Assembly: GCA_027489245.1 (NCBI GenBank)
Contig: JAIYAC010000008.1
Location: 81,806 to 145,805 of the forward strand
Length of the DNA: 64,000 nucleotides
Source: Neisseriaceae bacterium
GTDB taxonomy: Bacteria > Pseudomonadota > Gammaproteobacteria > Burkholderiales > Chromobacteriaceae
Direction of reading: 5' to 3'
Shown here: one piece after another, positions 35,166 through 44,897 of the stretch
Numbering within the stretch: position 1 is the first letter of the stretch
Layout: each line of letters begins with the position of its first letter
Notes under the pieces: generated by a model
Told to the model about the DNA's origin: nothing
The model's database searches: none
The model's input: the letters and a program-made list of their open reading frames with translations, nothing else
Position numbers and translations under genes: made by a program

Positions 35166-38018
35166 ACGCCCCGTATCAACACTCTGAAGCCAGCCTGATG
35201 GACGCCATGAGAAATACCGGCTTATCGCCCATTAAGCCGGTGCTGAACTTTGATGGGAAGGTATGCCGCTTTGACATTGAAGGCCGCAAACGTGGCAAGA
35301 AGCACGGTTGGTTTGTTGGCCATCGAGAAGGTGCCGACGCATGGGGCTGCTTTGGTGACTGGTCAACAGGCTTCCAACAAAGCTGGAGCCTACGCAATCG
35401 GCAGACATTGAACGCCAAGGAGCGGGCAGACCTCGAAGCTCGCATGGTGGAAGTGCGCGCAGCGGCAGATGCAGAGCGGCAACGGTTGGCTGATATTGCC
35501 AAAGTTAAAGCGCAAACCAACTGGAGCCGCGCCCATGATGTAAGTGCCAGTCACCGTTATGTGCAAATCAAGGGGGTAATTCCCTATGGTGCAAAACAGC
35601 TGCGCGACATGCTGCTTATCCCGCTACGGGACGGCGGCAAGCTGGTGAACCTGCAGATCATTGGTGCTGATGGGGGTAAGCGTTTCCTGACGGGTGGCCA
35701 GGTCAAAGGTGCCTCTCTGGTGTTGGGCCAGATCAAGGGCGCAGATACCGTGCTGCTGTGTGAAGGCTGGGCCACGGGCTGCACCTTGCACCAAGCCACG
35801 GGCTTGCCGGTAGTTGTGGCCTTCAACGCCCACAACCTGGTGACGATCGCGGGCCGGCTGGCCAGTGCCCTGCCGGTGGATGTGCAGGTGCTGGTGTGTG
35901 GCGATACAGACGAAAGCCTGACCGGCCAGAGGGTGGCCAGCCGTGCCGCAGAGCTGCTACAGGGCCGTGGCCGTTCGATGGTGCCGGTATTTACCCAGGA
36001 ACAGACCGAGCAGTACCGCCAGCAGCATGGCAAAGCGCCAAGCGACTACAACGACCTGCACCAGCTGGCCGGCTTGCTGGCTGTCACTGAGGCGGTACAG
36101 GTTCCCGCAAATCCAGAAAAAAACACCGATTTATATATGTCGGGTTACGTTTCAATGACAAGTAAGACAAAAGAAAGACCCCTACCTGCTACTGGGGATG
36201 CCGACTTACCTAAAATCGACGGGAACCACGGGAATCACGGGAACCTGCATCAAGAATCCAGCACTGGCGAGACTTCCAGCGATATAGACAGGTTACCGTT
36301 ACCAGAAAACGAGAACGGGAACCACGGGAACACGCAAGGCTTACCGCCTGGTTTTTTGTTGATTCATGGGGGCCACCGCCCCGGCGTGTACTGGCTAGAC
36401 CCAGAAGGCGAAAGACCGCCCCGCTGGATATGCTCACCCCTGAAGACCCGAGACGAGCGCGGCAGCAACTGGGGCCGGCTGCTGCACTGGGACGACGCCG
36501 AAGGCAGGCCGCACCGCTGGGCCATGCCTGCCGAGCTGACATGTGGCGATGGTAGCGAGATGGCAAAAGAGCTGGCACGGGGCGGACTGGATATCGACCC
36601 TACCCGCAAGGCGCGGGAGCTACTGAACGCCTACCTTGTCCGCTGCACGCCACCCCACCTTGTCCGCTGCACCAGCAGAACCGGCTGGCATGGCGGCGCC
36701 TTTGTGCTGCACGACGATGTAGTCAGCCAGCAGGATGGCGAGGACATCTTCTTGCAGAGCGAGCGAGATGAAACCATGGGCATGGTGCAGGCCGGTACGG
36801 CGGCTGGCTGGCGCGAGCAGGTGGCGAAGTTGGCCGCAGGTAACAGCCGGCTGGTGTTCGCACTGTCGCTGGCCTTTGCTGCACCACTCGCCGAGTTAGC
36901 TAACGAGTCTGGCGGTTTCCACCTGATTGGCACATCGAGCGCCGGCAAGTCCACCGCGCTGGAAGCCGCCGCTTCGGTATGGGGCAGCCCTGCCGATTAC
37001 GGCTACAAGTGGCGGGCCACGTCCAACGGTTTGGAGGGGCTTTGCGCCAGCCGTAATGATTTGCTGGTGATACTGGACGAGCTGGCCCAGGTAAATCCCC
37101 GCGAGGCAGGAGAATCTCGCCAACGGCCAGGGCAAGGCCCGCGCCAGCCGCAACGGCACCATGCGAACACCAGCACGCTGGCGCGTGCTACTGCTGTCTG
37201 CGGGTGAAATCAGCCTGACACAACACATGCAGGAAGCTGGCAAGCAAAGCCGGGCAGGACAGGAAATCCGCCTGATTGATATCGCTGCCGAGTCCGGTGC
37301 AGGCCTTGGCCTATTCGACACCCTGCATGGTATGGAAAGCGGAGCTGCCTTGTCACAAGCTATCAAGGCAGCCTGCCAGCGGCAGCACGGCACCGCCGGG
37401 CGAGCTTTCCTGCAACAACTGGTGCAGCAGCGCGATGCCGTCGCCACTCTGATTCGTGATGCACGGGCCAGCTTTCTGGCAGAGGACGTGCCACCCAGCG
37501 CCTCCGGCCAGGTGGTGAGGGCGGCCAGCCGCTTTGCCCTGGTAGCTGTGGCCGGCGAAATTGCCACCACTTGGGGGCTGACTGGCTGGCAGGAAGGCGA
37601 GGCGATGGCCGCCGCCGTGCGACTGTTCAATGAGTGGCTATCCGGGCGTGGCGGCGCCGGAGATGCGGAAACCCGCGAAGGACTTGCTTCGGTACGTGCT
37701 TTTCTGGAGGCACACGGCGAAAGCCGCTTTACCCCATGGGATGCCAACCCCGCCGCCACTGCTTGCACGATCAACAGAGCAGGCTTCAAGCGCTTGGAAG
37801 ATGACGGACTGTGGTTCTACGTGCTGCCGGCTGCGTTCCGCAAAGAGATATGCAAGGGATTCAACCCGGTAAGTGTGGCTAAGTCGATGGCAGGCCGTGG
37901 CTGGCTCAAGACGCAATCAGATGACCGTACCACCTACAAGGCCAAGCTGCCAGGCATGGGCAACAAACCATCGAACGTGTACCTGATAACGCCGAAGATA
38001 TGGGAGGACGAACAATGA
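35162..38018 (+). pseudogene. Toprim/DUF927 primase-helicase, frameshifted
   Basis: A large replication gene in two frames. The first frame (to about 37,112) has an N-terminal zinc/primase part, a Toprim domain (VLLCEGWATGCTLHQATG; VLVCGDTDESLTG) and the start of a DUF927 helicase (IGTSSAGKSTALEAA; VILDELAQVNP). After GGCAGGAGAA at 37,106-37,115 the frame is lost. The continuation (ANGQGKARASRNGTMRTPARW) runs in another frame to 38,018. Compared with relatives, roughly 11 bp encoding AAYML are missing. The protein would lack the second half of its ATPase core. It could be a sequencing error, but the missing block points to a real deletion. Confidence 0.8.
36223..36331. repeat. GGGAAC repeat cluster B inside the primase gene
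   Basis: GGGAAC/GGGAAT at 36223, 36232, 36241 and again at 36317, 36326, all at 9-bp steps; they encode the HGNHGN linker between the Toprim and DUF927 parts. Confidence 0.5.
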
Positions 38019-38440
38019 AACTAGACCTATCCATACTGGCAGTTCCCGCAGTTCCCGTAGCGCAAAATCAGCAATGGGAACCGCTCTGCCAGGCTGCAAG
38101 CCTTTCCCCGCAAGAGCTTCGACCATCGATTCCCGTGGTTCCCGTCGTTCCCGTTCAAAACGGGAATCTTTGCAGGCGCACAGAAACAAGCGGACGGGAG
38201 GGCACCGCCCCGCCCCACCTCATCCCCGACGATCTGGCCGGGCTGGTGTCGCGAGTAGCCACGCTGGAAAGTTGGCCGCATGACTTGTGGGCCGAACACC
38301 TGACCATCATTAGCCGGCAGCTGGTGTCCGGTGAGTGTGACGCCGATACCATCCGCACTGGCTGGCTGGCGCATATCGACCGATGGCACCACAGCTGCAA
38401 AGCTGAGTTTTTGATTAATTTGCCTATTGATTTCGTATGA
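38015..38440 (+). CDS. Island protein of unknown function with Val-Pro repeats
   Basis: 141 residues. The first 55 residues contain VPAVPVA and IPVVPVVPVQN, encoded by inverted GTTCCC repeats. The rest is a helical domain (LAGLVSRVATLESWPHDLWAEHL). A degraded copy of its C-terminal coding region lies at 39,190-39,290. It overlaps the primase stop and the next start. Confidence 0.55.
   Translation: MKLDLSILAVPAVPVAQNQQWEPLCQAASLSPQELRPSIPVVPVVPVQNGNLCRRTETSGREGTAPPHLIPDDLAGLVSRVATLESWPHDLWAEHLTIISRQLVSGECDADTIRTGWLAHIDRWHHSCKAEFLINLPIDFV
38042..38152. repeat. GTTCCC repeat cluster C
   Basis: GTTCCC at 38042 and 38051, then ATTCCC 38129, GTTCCC 38138 and 38147, all at 9-bp steps; the inverse orientation of cluster B. 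Confidence 0.5.
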
Positions 38441-39018
38441 CAAAACCGCTGACAACCGACCTGCGGCACATTGATGTGCGCCAATTGGCCCGAAAAAAGC
38501 TGCTAGTACCGGGTTACAGATACGCCTGGGAGTGGAAACACCACCATACGGGGGAGCTAAAAGCCTCAATATGGATTGAGATCGCGGATGCGTACATTAC
38601 CTTCCGCTACAAGATCAGCAACCGCGAGCAAAGCTGCCATATTGCGCAGGCGGTGCAACTGGTAACCACGCCTTGCAACTATGGCCATCAACGAGTTTGG
38701 TTTGCTTGCCCACACTGCGGCAGAAAGGCGGCCCTGCTATACCTTGGCTTTAAACTAGCATGTCGTCGCTGCCACAAGATGGCGTACGAAGTGCAAAGAG
38801 AAAGCCTGCATGACCGCCAGTGCCGAAAACTCGATAAAGTCCGTGAACGCCTGGGCTGGGAAGCAGGTTTCTTGAATGGGCATGGCAACAAGCCTACCGG
38901 AATGCACTGGTACACCTACGAGAAACTGCTTACAGAGCACCATCGGCTGGAAGCTCCGATCCTGGCACAGTTTGGCAAGCTGTGTGGCTTGGACGCTGAG
39001 CTGGCGAAGTATCTGTAA
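38437..39018 (+). CDS. Zinc-ribbon island protein
   Basis: 193 residues. The middle holds a zinc ribbon, CPHCG then LACRRCHKMAYEVQ, flanked by a basic helical segment (SLHDRQCRKLDKVRERLGW). Proteins of this kind occur in proteobacterial phages and islands with no assigned role; nucleic-acid binding is plausible. Last gene of the replication module. Confidence 0.65.
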   Translation: MTKPLTTDLRHIDVRQLARKKLLVPGYRYAWEWKHHHTGELKASIWIEIADAYITFRYKISNREQSCHIAQAVQLVTTPCNYGHQRVWFACPHCGRKAALLYLGFKLACRRCHKMAYEVQRESLHDRQCRKLDKVRERLGWEAGFLNGHGNKPTGMHWYTYEKLLTEHHRLEAPILAQFGKLCGLDAELAKYL

Positions 39019-39331
39019 CCTGACGTCAAGTAGGTTCAGTCATCCATTCCGATAAAGTGCGGACATCTCCATCAGAAAACCGGACATGTCCGCACTGCCA
39101 ATCGATATGTCCGGCAGTCGATCGGACATGTCCATGCCCCACAAGAAAGCCGGCCTCTCCTGATTGAGACGGGTGACCTCCTCCCGAACACCTGGCCATC
39201 ATTAGCCGGCAGCTGGTGTCGGGTGAGCGTAACACCGATACCATCGGCACTGGCTGGCGCATATCGACCGATGGCACCGCGGCAGAGTCCTGACAAATGT
39301 CCGTTTACACAAAATTCAGTACACGCCCTCC
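39019..39331. other. Non-coding scar between replication module and BREX operon
   Basis: It contains several GGACAT(G)TCC-type palindromes (39,060-39,131). A degraded ~100-bp copy of 38,298-38,400 follows at 39,190-39,290 (a few substitutions and a short deletion). A segment at 39,292-39,325 (AATGTCCGTTTACACAAAAT...) resembles the end of an insertion sequence. No intact ORF. Confidence 0.6.
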
Positions 39332-40054
39332 TCAGAGCGTGGTGCGCAACGCGACAAACTGGTTACTCGGACCTTCCGACCGGAGGTCGAGGTTCGGGCT
39401 ATTCGACACCAAGTAGGCCAGGGGCTGCGTCAGGGTGAACGGGAACAGCACGGGCAGCGACTGCAGGCTGGGTACTGAAACGGGCTTGCCGATGTAGCGC
39501 ACGGCAGCTTCGATTAGCCACGCAGTCAGTTCGTCGTCATCGATCACTACTGCTTCAAGTTTTAGAAGACGTTTGGCCGTCTCATCTCGAGTTAATGCTT
39601 GCCAGCTTTCCTGAGACTGAAGCACTCTAGCCACAGCCCTCTCGACCCCACTTCGATCGCCGTACTGCTCTGACATACGGCGCTGAAGCTCTTTAATCGA
39701 ACAATCTCCTTGCAATGCAAGCAGCCGGCCTGCAGTTTCAGAAGTCTTTCCAAAGAATGGATAGCTGGCTATGGAAGCACCCCATACCAGCGGTAGCACA
39801 ACACATTGCCCCCGCCTCTTGTAAATGGCTATGCCTCTGCTTATGAAATCAGTCAGGTGCTCAAAAGGCTTAGTACTCATACGCTTGAGAACATCTAGTG
39901 TCTTTCGCTGTGACTCGATACCCGGCAGCATCTTGGCAACCTGATCCCTAACAACCTCAATGGAGTTTTGAGTCGCAGCGGCGTCAAGGGCACTTCGACA
40001 CCAGTCAATGTCTACATACCGATCAAAGCCAATAAGTGGCACCTTTGTGGTCAT
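39332..40054 (-). CDS. BREX-3 operon last gene, candidate BrxA-position protein
   Basis: 240 residues, mainly helical, with two possible winged-helix stretches (LLALQGDCSIKELQRRMSEQYG and LTRDETAKRLLKLEAVVI). Type 3 BREX operons normally end with brxA after pglZ, and this gene overlaps pglZ by 4 bp (ATGA). I cannot see convincing BrxA (DUF1819) sequence similarity by eye, so the assignment rests on position. It may bind DNA. Confidence 0.55.
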   Translation of the reverse strand: MTTKVPLIGFDRYVDIDWCRSALDAAATQNSIEVVRDQVAKMLPGIESQRKTLDVLKRMSTKPFEHLTDFISRGIAIYKRRGQCVVLPLVWGASIASYPFFGKTSETAGRLLALQGDCSIKELQRRMSEQYGDRSGVERAVARVLQSQESWQALTRDETAKRLLKLEAVVIDDDELTAWLIEAAVRYIGKPVSVPSLQSLPVLFPFTLTQPLAYLVSNSPNLDLRSEGPSNQFVALRTTL

Positions 40055-42066
40055 ACCACATCTCCTGAATAGCTAACCTTCACAAAAGGCACGATCAACT
40101 CTTCGACCGACACCCCGCCGTGGACCACCACCTGCTCGCCCTCCGGCACAAAGGCGGTTCGTCCGCCTGCGAATAGGGGCATGAAGTTCGCGGGTAGTCC
40201 AGCTATATCCAACCTCACTGTGGTGGGATAGGCCGCAGCGGAATCGGCCAGCAATGGCTCACTCCGGTAGACCCGCACGCGCTCGCCGCGCGTCTCAGCA
40301 ATCACGCCCTGGCTGGGCCTGCCGACGCCGGTGGACTCCACGTTGCCGTGGTCCGCCGTGAGATAGATGTGGTATCCCTTGTCCAGTAATAACGAGAACA
40401 GCCGGTCGACGAAACCGGTCGTCAACCAGTTACCGATCCACATCGCCACGTCCTTCTTCGATCGCTCCTTGTGGAGCCGATCGTCCACCTCATCGATGAC
40501 CAGGCCCACCACTTTCGGGCGCCGGTCGATCAAATCCGCTTCCAGTGCGTCGAGCTGATTGGTCTGACGCAGCGCACGTCGATACATCACCTCATTCGAG
40601 TTGACGCCTTCGTTCTGCCAGAACGTCTTCCACAAGGATTCCTCCTTGTCCGTTCGGTCGATAGAGTCGTCGAACTCACGCGGCTTCAGACCCGAGAACA
40701 GCGCCTGACGCGACACCGATGTCACGGTCGGCAGCCATGCGAACGCGGTTCCCTCGTCGAACGCGAAACGTTTCGTGGTGGCGATCAGGCGCTCGCGGAT
40801 CTGCACCCACTGGTCGAAGGCCAGCCCGTCGAAGACCAGCAGAGCTACCTTGGCTTCCCCTGCGGACCGCCGATGGCGCAAGAAGCGTGGCACGTGGTGC
40901 ACCATCACCGGGCCTTTGGTCACCGGCTGCAGGATCAGGTCAGCGTAATGCTTGGCTGCGACCCAGGCTCGCAGACCCTCGTCTGATTGAGCCTGCAAGG
41001 TCTTGATCCGCTCTCGAATCACCGGCAAGTGTTCGCTGCCTTCCGTGCCTGGCAGACCATGCGTGCGGGCCAGAATCTCACAGTAGCGTTTGGCGAACTC
41101 GCTCCAGTCCTTGTGCGAAGAGGTCGCTGTTGGTGTCGCTTCGATCAGGCCATCGATGCCTTTGAGCACCAAGGCCTGCAGTGCCGCCGGGTCCTGGACG
41201 ATCCCGGCCTTGATCCAACTCGGCATCCCCGCCGGAACGCTGTGCACCGCCAACGGATGCAAGCTGCCGTCGAGGAACATGGAGTCGACCAACACCTGCA
41301 CATCTGAGTGATCGAACGGAATCTCGATCTTGGCGACGTAGTCTGGCGGTGGCGGTTCGCCAGTGCGCGTGCCATCCAGCCCCAATTTCGACAAGTAGCG
41401 GTACCACGCATCCTGCACCACGCGCAGCAGCGCGCTCTTGGATGCCAGCCATGCGGCGACGGGCAGATCAGTGAACAGCCCCTTGCCCTGAATGATGCCT
41501 GCAGCGTGCTGGGCGAACAGGGGTGGCAAAGAGCGGTTGGCGAAGTGCATTCGCAGCAGCTCGCGCCAGAAGTCCACTGGGTTGCGAATGGATCTCGGCG
41601 CCAGTTGGTAGACGTGTTCGAGGATGAAGTCCTTCGACTCGTTCTCGCCCCTGGCCGACTGCAGCTCGGTCTGATGGGCATGAAACAGCCCGGCAAAGTG
41701 CTCCGGCTCGACTTGCTGCACCGCGCTGTAAGCCAGCTTCGGGAATAGCTCTGCAAGACTGAGCCGGACCACACGACCGTGATGCACGATGTCCCACGGC
41801 AAGACATTCGCATCGGCGCTGCGCAGATGCAGAACCAGCGAGGGCGCAGGCCCTTGCTCACCGCGATCCCATGCGGCACGGTAACGCTCCTCATACTCCG
41901 CGCGAAAGCCAAACGGGTCCTCATACAACATCAGCTCGAAGCCGCGACTGCGCAGCTCGGCCAACAGCTTCTCGTCGAGCAACACATCATCAGGGTCGCA
42001 CGCCACCCATAGCCGGGTGAGATCGGCCGTGAAGTGGCTGAGAATGCGTTCTGACCACTGGCTCAT
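40051..42066 (-). CDS. pglZ: BREX phosphatase-like protein PglZ (type 3)
   Basis: 671 residues. The C-terminal half has the alkaline-phosphatase fold of PglZ: VALLVFDGLAFDQW with the metal Asp, a PTVTSVSRQALFSGL nucleophile-region segment and IYLTADHGNVESTG with the Asp/His pair. The N-terminal half is the BREX-specific part. PglZ is present in all BREX types and is needed for defence and for host methylation. It overlaps both its neighbours by ATGA. Confidence 0.9.
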   Translation of the reverse strand: MSQWSERILSHFTADLTRLWVACDPDDVLLDEKLLAELRSRGFELMLYEDPFGFRAEYEERYRAAWDRGEQGPAPSLVLHLRSADANVLPWDIVHHGRVVRLSLAELFPKLAYSAVQQVEPEHFAGLFHAHQTELQSARGENESKDFILEHVYQLAPRSIRNPVDFWRELLRMHFANRSLPPLFAQHAAGIIQGKGLFTDLPVAAWLASKSALLRVVQDAWYRYLSKLGLDGTRTGEPPPPDYVAKIEIPFDHSDVQVLVDSMFLDGSLHPLAVHSVPAGMPSWIKAGIVQDPAALQALVLKGIDGLIEATPTATSSHKDWSEFAKRYCEILARTHGLPGTEGSEHLPVIRERIKTLQAQSDEGLRAWVAAKHYADLILQPVTKGPVMVHHVPRFLRHRRSAGEAKVALLVFDGLAFDQWVQIRERLIATTKRFAFDEGTAFAWLPTVTSVSRQALFSGLKPREFDDSIDRTDKEESLWKTFWQNEGVNSNEVMYRRALRQTNQLDALEADLIDRRPKVVGLVIDEVDDRLHKERSKKDVAMWIGNWLTTGFVDRLFSLLLDKGYHIYLTADHGNVESTGVGRPSQGVIAETRGERVRVYRSEPLLADSAAAYPTTVRLDIAGLPANFMPLFAGGRTAFVPEGEQVVVHGGVSVEELIVPFVKVSYSGDVV

Positions 42067-44897
42067 CCCACCTGTCCTCCGGGCATCACATCGCCGGAGA
42101 CGCGCACCATCATCACGGCATTCAAATCTGGCACGCTGGCTTCCATGTCATCGAGAGCGGCCATGCGCGCATCGTGTTCCTGTTGCAGTCGCTTGCGCCG
42201 ATGCTCGCGCACGGCGGGCAGCCCGATTCGCCCAATGGCCTGACCTCGGGCTTCGAAGGCATACACCGCACGCTCGCGTTCTTCCTTCAGTCGGGTACGG
42301 TGCTCGTTCAGCAGCTCGGTGAAGATCCGTTCGCCTTGGGCGCTGGCGGCCACATGGGATACCTCGAACCACTTCACCGACTCCTCGGCGCCGGTCACGG
42401 CATGAAGATCAACGGTCTCGGTCAGCAGCAGGTCCCACACGCGCTTGGCAGTGGGTACGAAGGGGCGACCTTCCACGTTGACGAACACCGGCAGGAAGCG
42501 CTTCCGGCTCAAGCCTTCCGCCGCCAGGCTGATCTCCCACAGCGACCAGATGCCGCGCACCGAGTCGGGCAACCCGGTCACCCGGATCACCGGCAGTGGC
42601 TGGCCGGCAACGAAGCGCGGCAGCTCGCTGATCACTGCCCGGGCGCGTGGGTCTTCCATCGTGACCCATTCCAACTCTGGGTTCTCATCCGCCGTGCGGG
42701 CGTCAAAGCAAGCCTGAGCCGACTCGCTGCCGTCTGCCCATTTTACTCGCCATGCATTGCCCATCTTGGTCGCCGATCCACCCCGAGCAGCCAGCCCACT
42801 GGTGATGGCACGCTCCAACCAGAACTGCGCCGGATGGTCACGCCACTTACGGGCGTCGTCGGCATCCAGGTCGTGTTCGGTGGTGAGCAGGTCGCTGTTT
42901 TTCTTTGACTCAGCCAGCGTGGATCGCAGTTGCGACACCACGGCATTGCACTCTTGCTCAATGGCGTCCGGGTTCTGCAGACCATGCACGAATAGCTCGT
43001 CGAAGATCGGGTCGGCTTCGACCGAATCCATCACGTCGGCCGCCTTGTCTACGCCGAACTCTTGCGCGATGACCTCGAGCTTCTCTTCCAGCACCTGGCG
43101 GACGCGATGCTCGACGGTGTCTTCAAGCACGAAATTGATCGCACGCACCACATGCTTCTGTCCGATACGGTCTACCCGGCCAATGCGCTGTTCGATCCGC
43201 ATCGGGTTCCACGGCATGTCGAAGTTGACGATGACATGGCAGAACTGCAGGTTCAGACCTTCGCCGCCCGCATCCGTCGAAATCAGCACGCGCACATCTT
43301 TGGAGAACACCTGCTGGGCTCGCGTGCGGGCTTCCAGATCCATGCTGCCGTTCAGCGTCGCCACCGAGAAGCCACGGCTCTCTAGGTAGTCGGCCAGCAT
43401 CGCTTGGGTAGGCACGAACTCGGTAAAGATCAACACCTTCAGCGCCGGGTCGCATTCCTCCTGCTGCAGCTTGTAGATCAGCTCCAGCAGCGCCTCGGCC
43501 TTGGCATCGGTACCAGCAGCCTCGGTTTCCCGCGCCAGTTCCAGCAGCATCTCGACTTCGGACTTCTCCAACTCCCAACCGCTGGACTGCATCGCCAGAT
43601 CTACTTGGGACTGGCCGTCCAGATCTGCCCATTCGTCGGCGCTGGTGTTCTCGAACAGATTGGCCTGCGGCTGCGGTGCTTCAAGCAGGGCCTGGCGCTT
43701 TTGCAGCGTGGTGCGAATGGCTGCCGTGCTCGACGTCACCAGCCGCTGCATCAAGATCATCAAGAAGCCGATGTGGCGCTGCTTGGCGGCCATGGCCTGG
43801 TTGTAGCCGTGGCGCACATAGTCGGTCACCGCCTCATACAGGCGCTGTTGCGCGCCGTGCCGGGCTTGCCAGGCCACCGCCTGCAGCCGGGTGACACGCG
43901 GCTTGAACAGCGGTTGGCCCTCGGCGTTGATGGACACGCGCTTTTCGGTGCGAATCACGAATGGCCGTACCCGGTCGCGGCTGACGCTGCTCTCATCCGG
44001 GAAGGCTTCGCGGTCCAGCAACTGCATCAGCCGCATGAACTGGTCGGTCTTGCCCTGGTGCGGCGTGGCCGACAGCAGCAAGAGATAGGGCGACGCTTCG
44101 GCCAGTGCCGCGCCCAGCTTGTAGCGGGCCACCTGCTCGGTGCTGCCGCCCATGCGGTGGGCTTCGTCGATGATGACCAGATCCCACGAAGCCGAGATCA
44201 GGTCCTCGAAGCGCTCGCGGTTGTAGGTGTTGAGTTGTTCCAGGCTCCAGCCGCGACGGCCTTCCAGCGGCTTGACCGAATCCAGCGAGCAGATCACCTG
44301 GTCGTGCATGCGCCACAGGTTTTCTTCCTCGCCCGCGCCGCCGCTGCGCCACTGGCGGAAGGCCGCCAGCTCGGACGGTTCGATGAACTGGAACTTCTCG
44401 CCGAAGTGCAGGCGCATTTCGGCCTGCCACTGGCGCACCAGCCCCTTGGGCGCCACCACCAGGATGCGCTCTACCCGGCCACGCAGCTTCAACTCACGCA
44501 GCACCAGGCCAGCCTCGATGGTCTTGCCGAGGCCCACCTCGTCGGCCAGCAGATAGCGGATTCGGTCGCGGCTGATGGCGCGGTTCAGTGCGTAGAGCTG
44601 GTGCGGCAGCGGCACCACGCTGGACTGAATCGGCGCCAACAGCAGGTTGTCCTCCAGCGCATACAGCAACTTGGCAGCCGCCGTGGTGTGCAGGATCTTC
44701 TCCACGCTCGGGCGCACGCTTTCAAGCGAGGCCAGGTCCACCGCCTGAGCGCGCACCACCGCGTCCTTGGCCGGCAGCCAGACGCGGTAGGCGACCTCGC
44801 CCCACACGTCCTGGCGTTCGATCACCCGGCAAGGCGATGCCTGCCGGGTGAACCAGCACCAATCACCGATGGTGAAGTTGCGCCCAGTTTGCGTCAT
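42063..44897 (-). CDS. brxHII: SNF2-type helicase BrxHII
   Basis: 944 residues, two-lobed SF2 helicase: Walker A LLADEVGLGKTIEAGLVL, DEAH in LVIIDEAHRMGG, LLLSATPHQGK, and C-lobe ISTDAGGEGLNLQ and NPMRIEQRIGRVDRIGQ. The C-terminal ~300 residues have a coiled stretch (RTRLKEERERAVYAFEARGQ). The family is the helicase of BREX type 3, likely remodelling phage DNA. It overlaps the Schlafen-like gene and pglZ. Confidence 0.87.
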   Translation of the reverse strand: MTQTGRNFTIGDWCWFTRQASPCRVIERQDVWGEVAYRVWLPAKDAVVRAQAVDLASLESVRPSVEKILHTTAAAKLLYALEDNLLLAPIQSSVVPLPHQLYALNRAISRDRIRYLLADEVGLGKTIEAGLVLRELKLRGRVERILVVAPKGLVRQWQAEMRLHFGEKFQFIEPSELAAFRQWRSGGAGEEENLWRMHDQVICSLDSVKPLEGRRGWSLEQLNTYNRERFEDLISASWDLVIIDEAHRMGGSTEQVARYKLGAALAEASPYLLLLSATPHQGKTDQFMRLMQLLDREAFPDESSVSRDRVRPFVIRTEKRVSINAEGQPLFKPRVTRLQAVAWQARHGAQQRLYEAVTDYVRHGYNQAMAAKQRHIGFLMILMQRLVTSSTAAIRTTLQKRQALLEAPQPQANLFENTSADEWADLDGQSQVDLAMQSSGWELEKSEVEMLLELARETEAAGTDAKAEALLELIYKLQQEECDPALKVLIFTEFVPTQAMLADYLESRGFSVATLNGSMDLEARTRAQQVFSKDVRVLISTDAGGEGLNLQFCHVIVNFDMPWNPMRIEQRIGRVDRIGQKHVVRAINFVLEDTVEHRVRQVLEEKLEVIAQEFGVDKAADVMDSVEADPIFDELFVHGLQNPDAIEQECNAVVSQLRSTLAESKKNSDLLTTEHDLDADDARKWRDHPAQFWLERAITSGLAARGGSATKMGNAWRVKWADGSESAQACFDARTADENPELEWVTMEDPRARAVISELPRFVAGQPLPVIRVTGLPDSVRGIWSLWEISLAAEGLSRKRFLPVFVNVEGRPFVPTAKRVWDLLLTETVDLHAVTGAEESVKWFEVSHVAASAQGERIFTELLNEHRTRLKEERERAVYAFEARGQAIGRIGLPAVREHRRKRLQQEHDARMAALDDMEASVPDLNAVMMVRVSGDVMPGGQVG

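Noticed and set aside
39292..39331. A complete insertion sequence at the BREX boundary
   Set aside because: Only an end-like segment is present; there is no transposase ORF and no second inverted end nearby.
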